A DNA stretch of 64,000 nucleotides from Clostridiales bacterium DTU069 (GTDB lineage: Bacteria; Bacillota; Clostridia; DSM-8532), in the NCBI GenBank assembly GCA_001512485.1, contig LFRV01000079.1:94302-158301 (forward strand). The letters are read 5' to 3'. A program made the translations under genes and the position numbers. Each line of letters opens with the position of its first letter. The stretch's first letter is position 1. The notes below the pieces were generated by a model. The model searched no databases. It was not told where the DNA came from and saw nothing but the letters and a program-made list of their open reading frames with translations. Positions 36,981 to 45,968 of the stretch are shown here, piece by piece.

Positions 36981-38399
36981 ATGGAGAACGGATGGGGCGT
37001 AGCGATGTACTTTTCCGGAATTGCCGCATGCTTGGGAATTGCTACGGTATTAAAGTTGAAAGTGAGGCTGTTCCAAAAGCATTTAATGCCCACGGCAATG
37101 CTTGCCGGTGTAATCGGTTTTATCGCTCTTCAGATTGGCCGTTATGTTTTTGGATGGGTTACTGAAGAAAAACTTGCCCAGATTCAGAACGAATTGGGCT
37201 ACCTGATTTCACACCTGATGGGAATAGGTTTTATTTCTTTGGCTTTGAAGGACAGAAACAAGAAGAAAAACGATGATATTGCAAACACCGGATATGCAAT
37301 TGTCATCACCTATATGGTTCAGGGCATACTGGGTTTGGCTATTTCGCTGCTGCTTATAAAATTCTTTTTCCCGGATTTGTTCCCGCCATTCGGTATGCTA
37401 TTGCCCCTCGGGTTTGCCCAGGGACCGGGACAAGCGGTTAATATCGGAATCAAATGGGAGCAGGCAGGATTCCGCAACGGCGCCAATGTCAGTCTGGCAG
37501 TTGCAAATTTAGGTTTTTTATGGGCATTGATAGGGGGAGTTCCGTTTTTAAACTTCCTCCTGAAGAGGGTATATAAAAACCAGCGAAAGTACAGTATCCA
37601 TGAAGTAAAGGATCTTGAACATGATAAATACTCGCAGCGTACGATTTCGGTTCCCAAAAGCGTCCATATCGATGATCTCAGCATACAACTGCTATTAATC
37701 GGTTCGGTTTATTTAGTAACATATCTGTTCATTTATGGTGTTTCGCGATTAATTACGCCGCTGGGCACGTTTGGCGAAACAGTATCTGAAATGCTATGGG
37801 GTTTCAACTTTATAATTGGTACTGTTATTGCCATAGGCCTGCGTTTTTTTATGGACAAAATGCGTGTAAAACGGGTTATTCGCATTAATTATGCGGATAA
37901 TTACCTGCTCCAGCGTATTTCCGCCGGTGCGTTTGATTTTATGATAACGGCGTCTATGGCGGCAATTTCAGTAACCGTTTTGAGTGATTACCTGGTTCCG
38001 ATCCTGGTATTGACTACCGCCGGCGGGTTGTTTACGATGGTGTACACATATTTTATCGGGCGTCTGATATATGAAAAAGAACAGCTTGAGCACATAATAG
38101 CGCTATACGGTATGTGGACAGGAACTATAACAACGGGTATAGCGCTGCTACGTGAAATTGATCCGTATTCGAAAACGAATGTACCGGAAAACCTTGTATT
38201 GGGAAGTGGATACGCGATATTTGTCGGGTTCCCGCTGATGATTATTCTTGGTCTGCCGCTGCAAGGGTATAAATTGAACCAGCCGGTTTATTATTTATGG
38301 ACTTTTATTGCGATGGCGGCGGTAACGCTTATAATGACGCTTATATTATTATGGAATACCAAGTCAAACAAAAGGGCGGTACCGGGGAAACAGAAATAA
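36981..38399 (+). CDS. sodium/glutamate symporter family (ESS) transporter
   Basis: 472-residue membrane protein with about 11-12 predicted helices in two halves. The first-half pore loop PLGFAQGPGQAVNIG corresponds to the GltS loop (GHGTA region) and the second half has IALYGMWTGTITTGIALLREIDP. A charged cytosolic loop of about 55 residues (RVYKNQRKYSIHEVKDLEHDK) splits the halves. GltS itself is near 400 residues; this longer form is a divergent ESS member, so the substrate is uncertain. ACGGAGAG precedes the ATG. Confidence 0.75.
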   Translation: MENGWGVAMYFSGIAACLGIATVLKLKVRLFQKHLMPTAMLAGVIGFIALQIGRYVFGWVTEEKLAQIQNELGYLISHLMGIGFISLALKDRNKKKNDDIANTGYAIVITYMVQGILGLAISLLLIKFFFPDLFPPFGMLLPLGFAQGPGQAVNIGIKWEQAGFRNGANVSLAVANLGFLWALIGGVPFLNFLLKRVYKNQRKYSIHEVKDLEHDKYSQRTISVPKSVHIDDLSIQLLLIGSVYLVTYLFIYGVSRLITPLGTFGETVSEMLWGFNFIIGTVIAIGLRFFMDKMRVKRVIRINYADNYLLQRISAGAFDFMITASMAAISVTVLSDYLVPILVLTTAGGLFTMVYTYFIGRLIYEKEQLEHIIALYGMWTGTITTGIALLREIDPYSKTNVPENLVLGSGYAIFVGFPLMIILGLPLQGYKLNQPVYYLWTFIAMAAVTLIMTLILLWNTKSNKRAVPGKQK

Positions 38400-38410
38400 A
38401 AGAGGGCTTT

Positions 38411-38842
38411 TCAGCTCTCTTCTTCATCAACTACGGTATTTTTCGGCTTGCTGTATTTGAAATCGGATCTTTTCTTTTTATTATCCGTTTCGTCAAGCGC
38501 GGGATTCGATATCATTTTGCAGTTGCCCTCAAAAACAGCGCCTTCGTCGGTAACGAAGCTATGTACTTCCATATCGCCTATTAAACGGGCGGTGGATTCA
38601 AGCCGAAGGTTGTTTTTCACATGGACATCACCGTTAATGGTACCCGCGAGAATCAGATTTTCAGCCCAGACACTTCCTGTAATTGTTGCATTAATAAGCA
38701 CAATAACATCGCCGGAAGCTTTTATGTCTCCCTCTACACGTCCTGTAATCTTAATCGAACTGTCAGATTCAATATCTCCCTTAATTGTCGTATTCTCCCC
38801 AATAATTGTATCCATCAATGCAGAGTTTCGTTTTTTTAACAT
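38411..38842 (-). CDS. bactofilin (polymer-forming cytoskeletal protein)
   Basis: 143 residues. The bactofilin beta-helix core (residues about 12-110) shows repeating turns such as TTIKGDIESDSSIKITGRVEGDI, TITGSVWAENLILAGTINGDV and RLIGDMEVHSFVTDEGAVFEGNC. The tail is charged and likely disordered. Bactofilins polymerise at the membrane and localise wall enzymes. It follows the M23 peptidase on the same strand with 24 bases between, a recurrent pairing. AGGAGG is before the ATG. Confidence 0.93.
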   Translation of the reverse strand: MLKKRNSALMDTIIGENTTIKGDIESDSSIKITGRVEGDIKASGDVIVLINATITGSVWAENLILAGTINGDVHVKNNLRLESTARLIGDMEVHSFVTDEGAVFEGNCKMISNPALDETDNKKKRSDFKYSKPKNTVVDEEES

Positions 38843-38866
38843 TACAGTACCTCCTTGAAATACTAA

Positions 38867-39832
38867 TTATTGCTTATCCTCCACGTTCTGCGGCTTTTTA
38901 CCGATAAACATGGTGGGATCTATCGGCCTATCGTACAGCCTTATTTCAAAATGCAGGTGCGGACCGGTTGAGACGCCGGTGTTTCCTACCTTTGCAATTT
39001 CTTCTCCCGCTTTTACCTTTTGCCACTTTCTTACCATTATTTTTGAACAATGCGCGTATCTTGTCACGAGGCCATTACCGTGATCGATATCCACACAATA
39101 ACCATAACCGCCGTTTTTCCCCGCGGCAATAACCGTTCCCGCCGCGGCCGCGTAAACAGGATTTCCTGTTTTGCCTCCAATATCAACGCCGGTATGCTCC
39201 ATGAACCGCCTGTAAATAGGATGAAGCCGGTTTCCATAGCCCGATTCAATTATTCCTTCCGTTGGCCAGACAGTAGGCAAATGATTCAGATAATCCGTCA
39301 GTTCTTCCCTTATTTCGGCAAGCTCTGAAAAAAGCTCGTCTTCTTTTATATCGGCCTGTTCCAGGAAATTCAATATAGCTTTTAATTCGGCAATTTTCCC
39401 CACAAATGAAACAGCGGGATTGGATAATGCCGATGACCGGCTTACGGACAGAGTTTTAATTTCCTTTTCAATGTAGTTTTGTGTAAGATATTTTACCTGA
39501 AGCGCAAATTCATCCATTTTTTCTTTAGTGATATTATCCAAATCCTCAGCTTCGGATATAACGGACAAGTTTTTTTCAACAATGTTTTTCTGTTCGGAAA
39601 TGAAAGTGTACAGTTCTTCCTGTGCCTTTTTTAATTCCTGGTTTTCGCGTATTGTTGCGGCAAGATAACCGGAAAAAGCTAAAATAACAATCATAAATAC
39701 AGCGAACAGCATAAAAAGCTTGGAGTAAAAATTCGCGATTTTCCATTTTATTATCTTATCCGAATTATGAGGTACGATCATGAAAGAAATATATTTTTTC
39801 GCTCTTAATGATTTCCCTCTAATTTTTTTCAT
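38867..39832 (-). CDS. membrane-anchored M23 (LytM-type) peptidase
   Basis: 321 residues from the ATG at 39832, which follows AGGTGAAAAT. Order: basic cytosolic start, one membrane helix (about 45-65), coiled coil (about 75-190), LytM domain (about 205-310). The zinc and catalytic residues sit in HTGVDIG and HLHFE, with YAHCSK between; all present, so probably an active peptidoglycan endopeptidase. Paired with a bactofilin, which in other bacteria positions such enzymes for cell shape. Confidence 0.93.
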   Translation of the reverse strand: MKKIRGKSLRAKKYISFMIVPHNSDKIIKWKIANFYSKLFMLFAVFMIVILAFSGYLAATIRENQELKKAQEELYTFISEQKNIVEKNLSVISEAEDLDNITKEKMDEFALQVKYLTQNYIEKEIKTLSVSRSSALSNPAVSFVGKIAELKAILNFLEQADIKEDELFSELAEIREELTDYLNHLPTVWPTEGIIESGYGNRLHPIYRRFMEHTGVDIGGKTGNPVYAAAAGTVIAAGKNGGYGYCVDIDHGNGLVTRYAHCSKIMVRKWQKVKAGEEIAKVGNTGVSTGPHLHFEIRLYDRPIDPTMFIGKKPQNVEDKQ

Positions 39833-40239
39833 ATTTTCACCTTTGTTCCTGTTACCCTTTTTCTCCAATGGCTTTTATACACCGGTTCGTCTCAGCTTAC
39901 GAACCATAGTATAAGCCTTTTTCTTTTTATATATGTTCTAGAAAATATTACACGTTTTTTTCTATTATAATACAAAACGATTTCAAAATGAAGTATTAAA
40001 TATTTTTGTCGTACTGTGTCACCGAAAACACTCGAGCCAAAGCCGCTTACCAACCGGAACGCGGCAGCAATGCCTCGACCCGTTAACCACCCGCTGCTTA
40101 TATGACATTATTTCCGCGGGTCCAACACAATAATTATAAAGTACTATTGTGTGAAGCGTAAAAAAAACGATATATAGTTGGAAGGTTTATTAAAAAATGT
40201 TATTATTAATAATAATAATCAGCGCGTGGAGGGTAAAAT
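39833..40239. other. divergent intergenic region with G+C-rich repeat
   Basis: About 400 bases between divergently transcribed genes. The left part is A+T-rich and probably holds the M23 promoter; the right half carries a G+C-rich repeat copy (40018-40096), then TTTCCGCGGGTCC (shared with 9.7 and 53.0 kb) and TACTATTGTGTG, a decayed element end at about 40142. Confidence 0.6.
40018..40096 (+). repeat. G+C-rich repeat, copy before the HerA-like gene
   Basis: GTCACCGAAAACACTCGAG ... AACCACCCGCTG. Same order of blocks as the copies at 28495 and 52671, with ATGCCTCGACCCGTTAACC shared exactly with 52671. Confidence 0.75.
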
Positions 40240-42651
40240 ATGCGGGATTTTGAGAAGCTTGGAGTTTTTTATTTAGGAAAAGAGTACGATTTGGAAGAAA
40301 AGCGGATCAAGGATGAACTGGTATTATACAAGTCTAAGGACTTAACCACACACGCGGTAATCATAGGGATGACAGGCAGTGGAAAAACCGGCCTTGGCAT
40401 TGGGATTATCGAAGAAGCCGCTATAGACAATATTCCTGTTATAGCTATTGATCCGAAAGGAGATTTGGGAAATCTTGCCTTGACTTTCCCTGGGCTGCGT
40501 AAAGAAGACTTTTTGCCCTGGGTAAATGTCCACGAAGCTGCCAATAAGGGAATGTCGGCAGAGGAATATGCGGATGCCCAGGCGGAGCTATGGCGCAAAG
40601 GCCTTTTCGAGTGGGGCCAGGATGAAAAACGGATAGAGAGGCTTCGCAATGCCGCAAGTGTCAGAATTTACACTCCTGGAGGTTCCGCGGGAATTGGGGT
40701 ATCTCTCCTGCGATCTTTTAATGCCCCGTCCCGGGAAATTTTAAATGACAAAGACGCTTACCGGGATCGGGTTGATATTACGACAAACAGTTTGCTTACG
40801 CTGCTTGGATTTAATGTAGATCCTTTTACAAGCAGGGAGTATATTTTAATATCCAATATATTCGAACATACATGGAGCAGGGGGCAGAATCTTGATCTCC
40901 CCGGGCTTATTTCCGCGATACAAAAACCTCCTTTCGATAAAATAGGGATTATGGACGTGGAGAGCTTTTATCCGTCGAAAGACAGATTTTCGCTTGCGAT
41001 GATGCTTAACAGTCTTTTGGCTTCACCCGGTTTTAAAGCATGGCTTGAAGGTGAGCCCATGGACATTAACCGGTTCCTGTATGATGAAAACGGCAAACCT
41101 GGCATTTCAATTTTTTCAATTACTCATCTTTCCGACAGTGAGCGTATGTTTTTTGTAACAATGCTTTTGAATGAAGTATTGTCATGGGTTCGCGGACAGC
41201 CGGGTACAGGCAGTCTTAGAGCTATATTGTATATGGACGAGCTTTTCGGATATCTTCCCCCGATTGCAAACCCGCCTTCGAAAGCTCCGCTTTTAACGCT
41301 TCTCAAACAGGCGCGGGCATTCGGATTGGGTTTGGTTCTGTCGACGCAAAACCCCGGCGACCTTGATTACAAAGCCCTATCAAATGCGGGAACCTGGTTT
41401 ATCGGACGTCTTCAGACCGAACGCGATAAGGAGAAGGTGCTGGCAGGTTTGGAAGGGGCAGCCGCATCAGGGAAATTTGACCGTGAGAGAACGAGGCAGA
41501 TTTTGGCCGGTCTCGGCAATCGCGTATTCTATCTCCATAACGTACATAACGATGAGCCTGTAATTTTCAGTACGAGATGGGTTCTTTCGTATTTGGCCGG
41601 GCCGCTCACACGAGATCAGATAGCGTCATTGACATCAAAGGAAACCGTTTATGAAAAACCTCAAACTTTTCAGGATAATACGCCTCAAATACATAAAACC
41701 GGCGCTTTTCACAAGACTCGGATGGACTCCTTGAAATCGACAGTTCCTGTGCTTTCGCCGCAAATAAAACAGGTGTATTTCCCGGCGACTGGCATTGATG
41801 CCGGGAACTTGATATATGTTCCTTCGGTTATCGGCGTAGCCGATGTGCTATACAGCAACGCAAAACTCGGGGTGGCGGTATCTGAGAGTTATACGTTGCT
41901 TGCGCCGCTCCATGAAGGGCCGGTTCCGCTTGATTGGAACGAGGCGGAGCAAATAGATATTAACCTGCGTGATCTGGAAACCAGTCCGGTTGAAGGAGCG
42001 TGTTTTGCCGATTTCCCGGACGCGGCATCAAAAGCGCGCAGTTATGAGGACTGGAAGAGGCTCCTGACGCAGTTTATTAGAACAAATTTAAGTCTTAAGC
42101 TTTTTTACAGCCCTACATTAAAACTGCTTTCCGAGCCCGGAGAGGATGAGCGCGATTTTCGCATACGAATACAGCACATAGCCCATGAACGGCGCGATGA
42201 AGCTTTGGACGCAATCCGGAAGAAATACGCGTCGAAACTCGACACGCTCGAAGAAAGGCATAGGCGGGCAAAACAGGAAGTAGAGAGACAAAATGCATTG
42301 GCAGCTCAAAGGAAAGTTGAAGCGGCGGTTTCGGCGGGAACTGCGCTGCTGGGGGCGCTTCTTGGAAGAAAAGTTATCAGCGCGACTTCGGTCTCCCGGC
42401 TTGGAACTGCTGTCAGAAGCACTTCACGGGCATTCAAAAGCGGTCAGGAAATCAGCGGAGCAGTTGAAACACTTCAGGCAATTGAAACTCAAATCCAGGA
42501 ATTGCAGTTGGAGCTTGAACGGCAACTCGAGAAAATATCCGCCGACTATGATGTAATGGAAGAAAAGCTGGAGAATGTGGAAATCAGGCCTGTGAGCGGC
42601 AACATAACAGTGCATTTTGTCGGCCTAGCGTGGGTTCCGGAAACCAAATAA
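40240..42651 (+). CDS. HerA/FtsK-like ATPase (DUF853-type) with coiled-coil tail
   Basis: 803 residues. RecA-like ATPase with Walker A GMTGSGKT at 43-50, Walker B ILYMDELFGYLPP near residue 332, and a sensor-like STQNPGDLDYKALSNAGTWFIGR. Residues about 640-790 are coiled coil (EERHRRAKQEVERQNALAAQ; IETQIQELQLELERQLEKI) flanking a Gly/Ala stretch (AGTALLGALLGRKV). Resembles stand-alone translocases related to HerA; no NurA partner is adjacent, so DNA-end processing is not supported here. Biological role unknown. GGAGGG precedes the ATG; its own terminator follows. Confidence 0.8.
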   Translation: MRDFEKLGVFYLGKEYDLEEKRIKDELVLYKSKDLTTHAVIIGMTGSGKTGLGIGIIEEAAIDNIPVIAIDPKGDLGNLALTFPGLRKEDFLPWVNVHEAANKGMSAEEYADAQAELWRKGLFEWGQDEKRIERLRNAASVRIYTPGGSAGIGVSLLRSFNAPSREILNDKDAYRDRVDITTNSLLTLLGFNVDPFTSREYILISNIFEHTWSRGQNLDLPGLISAIQKPPFDKIGIMDVESFYPSKDRFSLAMMLNSLLASPGFKAWLEGEPMDINRFLYDENGKPGISIFSITHLSDSERMFFVTMLLNEVLSWVRGQPGTGSLRAILYMDELFGYLPPIANPPSKAPLLTLLKQARAFGLGLVLSTQNPGDLDYKALSNAGTWFIGRLQTERDKEKVLAGLEGAAASGKFDRERTRQILAGLGNRVFYLHNVHNDEPVIFSTRWVLSYLAGPLTRDQIASLTSKETVYEKPQTFQDNTPQIHKTGAFHKTRMDSLKSTVPVLSPQIKQVYFPATGIDAGNLIYVPSVIGVADVLYSNAKLGVAVSESYTLLAPLHEGPVPLDWNEAEQIDINLRDLETSPVEGACFADFPDAASKARSYEDWKRLLTQFIRTNLSLKLFYSPTLKLLSEPGEDERDFRIRIQHIAHERRDEALDAIRKKYASKLDTLEERHRRAKQEVERQNALAAQRKVEAAVSAGTALLGALLGRKVISATSVSRLGTAVRSTSRAFKSGQEISGAVETLQAIETQIQELQLELERQLEKISADYDVMEEKLENVEIRPVSGNITVHFVGLAWVPETK

Positions 42652-42688
42652 ACTTTCAGTTCTTTTCTGTTTGATTACTGCTGTCTGA

Positions 42689-42721
42689 GCCTGTTCCGCT
42701 TTTAGCGGAGCAGGCGTTTTT
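42689..42721 (+). terminator. terminator after the HerA-like gene
   Basis: GCCTGTTCCGC, loop TTTTA, GCGGAGCAGGC (one G-U), then GTTTTT. Confidence 0.9.
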
Positions 42722-42837
42722 GCGCGCTTATTGCCGTATGTCTTAATAGTTTTCCAGCAATATTTATTATTTAGCGGTAACATTATGCGAATTGTTAACA
42801 TAACTTGTACTATAAACATGAAAAAGGAGGGTTGGCA

Positions 42838-43272
42838 ATGGATTACAGAAGTATGTCAGTAGACTGCAAAAATACTTTTTTCCCGGTGAGTCCGTTTGAA
42901 AATAAAAAGGCGGCACGACGGCCTGATAACATTATGCAGACGCATACCCATGAATTTACCGCTTCGACAGAGCTTGCATTGAGAGATGATTTAAGACATA
43001 ACCACAGATTCGCGGGTGTGACAAGTGAAGCTATTCCTGCAGGCAGAAGCCATATCCATAAAATAAAGGTTAATACGACATTTGACCTGAATCATTTTCA
43101 TGAGCTTATAGTTAAAACAGGTCCTGCAGAGACTGTTAACTCCCGTGACCCCAGGAAAGGACAGGTGCATGTACACTTTGTGGAAGGCGAGACGACGGTT
43201 AATGGTTCGGTTCCGCACGACCATGAGGTGTTATTTGTTACGCTGGCCGCACCGAATCCCCCAAACAAATAA
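42838..43272 (+). CDS. YmaF family histidine-rich protein
   Basis: 144 residues. Six H-x-H pairs are spaced along it: THTHEF, RHNHRF, SHIHKI, NHFHEL, VHVHFV and PHDHEV, matching the YmaF family. No signal peptide or membrane helix. The regular HxH pattern suggests metal binding, which I infer; family function is unknown. AAGGAGGG precedes the ATG at 42838. Flanked by terminators on both sides, so monocistronic. Confidence 0.85.
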   Translation: MDYRSMSVDCKNTFFPVSPFENKKAARRPDNIMQTHTHEFTASTELALRDDLRHNHRFAGVTSEAIPAGRSHIHKIKVNTTFDLNHFHELIVKTGPAETVNSRDPRKGQVHVHFVEGETTVNGSVPHDHEVLFVTLAAPNPPNK

Positions 43273-43300
43273 TGAGCGGTTAGGCTTAAATTATTTAACT

Positions 43301-43327
43301 AACACCCTGTTGTTGAGGGTGTTTTTT
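43301..43327 (+). terminator. terminator after ymaF-like gene
   Basis: AACACCCT, loop GTTGTTG, AGGGTGTT, then TTTT. Confidence 0.9.
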
Positions 43328-43429
43328 CAACTCGGAACATCTGCTAATTGACATATTCTGTATTAGATGTTAACATAAATATAGCATTTTGCATATACAC
43401 TAATATCAAAGATGAAAGATAAATAAAAA

Positions 43430-43750
43430 ATGATAAGTATAAAGAAATATATACCAATAATTTTGTCAATAATGATTATTATGTCTTTTACAGCGTGTAA
43501 TAAAAAGGATCCAGGCGCAAATTTTACTGATAAACGCGATGACAGGACAGCAGAAATATATGCGGGTGACAGAATGCAGGCTGAATATACATGTAAATAC
43601 GAAATTAAGGTGATTATTACTGACAGACACATCCTGTATTCGGACTTTTTCAGTTCCGCGCCTGTTTTGCTTAGTGTAGAAACTAATGAAACAATAAATA
43701 TGCTTTCTGAAACAGAACTGTCTTCAAATATTTTAAGCCCCGATTCTTGA
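43430..43750 (+). CDS. small putative lipoprotein
   Basis: 106 residues: short basic start, hydrophobic stretch IPIILSIMIIMSF, then the lipobox-like SFTAC with Cys at about residue 23, followed by KKDPGANF. No known domain. The ribosome site is weak (GATGAAAGAT) and the gene is A+T-rich. A frame of 152 codons lies opposite (43363-43821) but has no lipobox logic or neighbours in its favour, so I prefer the plus strand. Confidence 0.5.
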   Translation: MISIKKYIPIILSIMIIMSFTACNKKDPGANFTDKRDDRTAEIYAGDRMQAEYTCKYEIKVIITDRHILYSDFFSSAPVLLSVETNETINMLSETELSSNILSPDS

Positions 43751-43964
43751 ATAAAGTTTATACTATTGGCTGCGATTTTATAGTATAATAAAAGAAAAGG
43801 AAAACCATAATTTAGTGTCATATTGGAAAAAATATTGTTTTTATTTGAATTGCATGGGTTGTCTTTTGAAGCATTTGCTGATAAGGAAAATAAATATCAT
43901 CATCGGTATAATGGGACAAAACCCGGCACGTTTATGCATTGCTGCTTCTTTGCTGAAATTAACG

Positions 43965-43993
43965 TTTAACAGTGCCGGTATTGTCTGTATATA
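43965..43993 (+). promoter_or_regulatory. candidate promoter for the Gfo/Idh gene
   Basis: TTTAAC at 43965-43970 and TATATA at 43988-43993, 17-base spacer. Confidence 0.4.
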
Positions 43994-44026
43994 AAACAAA
44001 AAAGAAAGCAGAAAGGCGGTATAAAA

Positions 44027-45181
44027 ATGAAAAAAGTCCGTTTTGGAATTGTCGGAGTCGGCAATATGGGGTCGGCGCATCTTCAGTATCTTGCCAATAA
44101 TGAAATATCCGGTGCTGAAGTTTCCGCAATATGCGATATCAATGCCCAAAGACTGAAAATGGCGGGGGAGCGGTATCCATCTGTCAAGCTGTATTCAGAA
44201 ATTAATGCCATGCTGGACAGCGGTGAAGTGGATGCCGTTCTTATAGCGACACCTCACTACGATCACCCGCCTCTTGCCGTGAAGGCGCTGGAAAAGGGTA
44301 TACATACGCTTATTGAAAAACCTGCCGGAGTATACACGAAACAGGTGGAACAAATGAACCGGGCAGCGGAAAAATCCGGGCTTGTTTTCGGAATTATGTA
44401 TAATCAGCGGACAAACCCGGTCTACCAAAAACTTAGGGATTTGGTTCTGTCCGGGGAGCTTGGCGAATTGAAACGCACTAACTGGATTATTGACTGGTAC
44501 CGCCCTCAAAGCTACTATGATTCCGGCGGATGGCGAGCTACCTGGGCTGGTGAAGGAGGAGGCGTTCTTCTTAACCAGGATCCGCATCAGTTGGATCTGT
44601 GGCAGTGGACCTGCGGCATGCCGGTAAGAGTCCGGGCATTTTGCAATTTCGGAAAATATCATAATATCGAAGTGGAAGACGAAGTAACGGCATACGTGGA
44701 ATATGAAAACGGAGCGACCGGAGTATTTGTGACTTCTACGGGAATCACGCCGGAAACGAACCGTCTTGAGGTAGTCGGAGATAAAGGGAAGGTGGTTATA
44801 GAGGATAACTGTATCGTCTTTTACCGGCTGAGAGTTCCTGAAAGACAGTTTAACCGGGAGTACAAAGGCGGTTTTGGAAGCCCGGAATACTGGAAATGCG
44901 AAATCCCTGTGGCTCCGGGTCCCGGCGGTCAGCATAAAGAAATCACGCAGAATTTTACGAATGCGATTTTAAAAGGAGAGAAATTATTGGCTCCCGGGGT
45001 TGAGGGAATCAACGGCCTGCAAATTTCAAATGCGATGCATCTATCGGCATGGATCAACGACTGGATAGAAATTCCCGTAAACGCTGATCTGTATTACGAA
45101 GAATTGAAGAAAAGAATAGATAACTCCTCTTTTAAAAAAGAAACAAAAGACGTAATCCTTGATGTAAGCGGAACCCATTAA
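44027..45181 (+). CDS. Gfo/Idh/MocA family oxidoreductase
   Basis: 384-residue NAD(P)-dependent sugar or inositol-type oxidoreductase. Rossmann fold at the start (RFGIVGVGNMGSAHLQYL), EKPAG with the conserved Lys, and a C-terminal alpha/beta domain with GGVLLNQDPHQLDLWQW holding the likely catalytic His. Substrate cannot be told from sequence. GAAAGGCGG precedes the ATG. Stands alone, ending in a bidirectional terminator. Confidence 0.9.
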   Translation: MKKVRFGIVGVGNMGSAHLQYLANNEISGAEVSAICDINAQRLKMAGERYPSVKLYSEINAMLDSGEVDAVLIATPHYDHPPLAVKALEKGIHTLIEKPAGVYTKQVEQMNRAAEKSGLVFGIMYNQRTNPVYQKLRDLVLSGELGELKRTNWIIDWYRPQSYYDSGGWRATWAGEGGGVLLNQDPHQLDLWQWTCGMPVRVRAFCNFGKYHNIEVEDEVTAYVEYENGATGVFVTSTGITPETNRLEVVGDKGKVVIEDNCIVFYRLRVPERQFNREYKGGFGSPEYWKCEIPVAPGPGGQHKEITQNFTNAILKGEKLLAPGVEGINGLQISNAMHLSAWINDWIEIPVNADLYYEELKKRIDNSSFKKETKDVILDVSGTH

Positions 45182-45199
45182 AGAAAGCAAATAAACAAT

Positions 45200-45235
45200 A
45201 AACCCATCGGACACTTAAAAATGTCCGGTGGGTTT
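45200..45235. terminator. bidirectional terminator
   Basis: AAACCCATCGGACA, eight-base loop, TGTCCGGTGGGTTT (one mismatch or G-U). Lies between convergent genes and overlaps the stop codon of the minus-strand ABC permease. Confidence 0.85.
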
Positions 45236-45968
45236 AATAGATCCATTTTCTTTTAATATTGTTCGTGCTGATGGTAAACAGGGCTATGCTGTAACCTGTA
45301 AGAACCAAAAGGCTGACCAACGGACTGATCGAGCCTGAGGCGTTAAATGAGTGTTTGAGCATATCGGCGCCGTAGGTAAGCGGCAGCGCATATGATAACG
45401 GCCTGATAAAAACCGGAAGACTTTCTATGGGAATAAACAGGCCGCACAGGAACATCATCGGAAACCTGAAGAAATTTGAAAAGGTTTGTGCTTCAAAAAC
45501 TTCACTTGCCGAAACAGCAATAAACAATCCGAGAAAAGCTGATGTCACCGCAATCAACACCACGCCGGCAAATGTTAACAGCCAGTTTATACCTGGTAAA
45601 TCAATTATTAACGATGCAAATAATACCGGTATAAAGGCGTTTATAATCCCAATAATAATCGCGCCGGTTGTTTTGGCAAGCATCAAAAGATTTAAACTGA
45701 TGGGCGCCAGCAGCAATCTTTCGAATGACCTGCTTCTTCTTTCGAAAGTAATGGTGACGGCAAGCATTGATGTTGTGCCGAAAAGAACCGACAATGCCAT
45801 AACGCCCGGAAGGATTCCGCGAATGTCTACATCGCTGTTCGAACGGATAAAAAACATAAGTGTCCAGGAAACGGGGAAAATAATGCCCCAGCTTATATTC
45901 GGCGGTTTCAGGTAATAGTTTTTCATATCTTTTGCCAATATACTCCAAAAAGCCAGGATTTTGTTCAT
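45234..45968 (-). CDS. ABC-2 type transporter permease
   Basis: 244 residues with six predicted membrane helices and the ABC-2 signature region near FPMMFLCGLFIPIESLPVFIRPLSYALPLTYGADMLKHS. Partner of the ATPase just upstream, whose stop overlaps its ATG by four bases. Likely exports a drug, peptide or lipid; no substrate evidence. Confidence 0.93.
   Translation of the reverse strand: MNKILAFWSILAKDMKNYYLKPPNISWGIIFPVSWTLMFFIRSNSDVDIRGILPGVMALSVLFGTTSMLAVTITFERRSRSFERLLLAPISLNLLMLAKTTGAIIIGIINAFIPVLFASLIIDLPGINWLLTFAGVVLIAVTSAFLGLFIAVSASEVFEAQTFSNFFRFPMMFLCGLFIPIESLPVFIRPLSYALPLTYGADMLKHSFNASGSISPLVSLLVLTGYSIALFTISTNNIKRKWIY

Noticed and set aside
43363..43821. 152-codon minus-strand frame over the small lipoprotein gene
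   Set aside because: The plus strand has a signal sequence and a lipobox-like motif; the minus frame shows neither site nor motif. Still uncertain.
44195..44935. 246-codon frame opposite the Gfo/Idh gene
   Set aside because: Antisense shadow; the plus strand has intact Rossmann and catalytic motifs.
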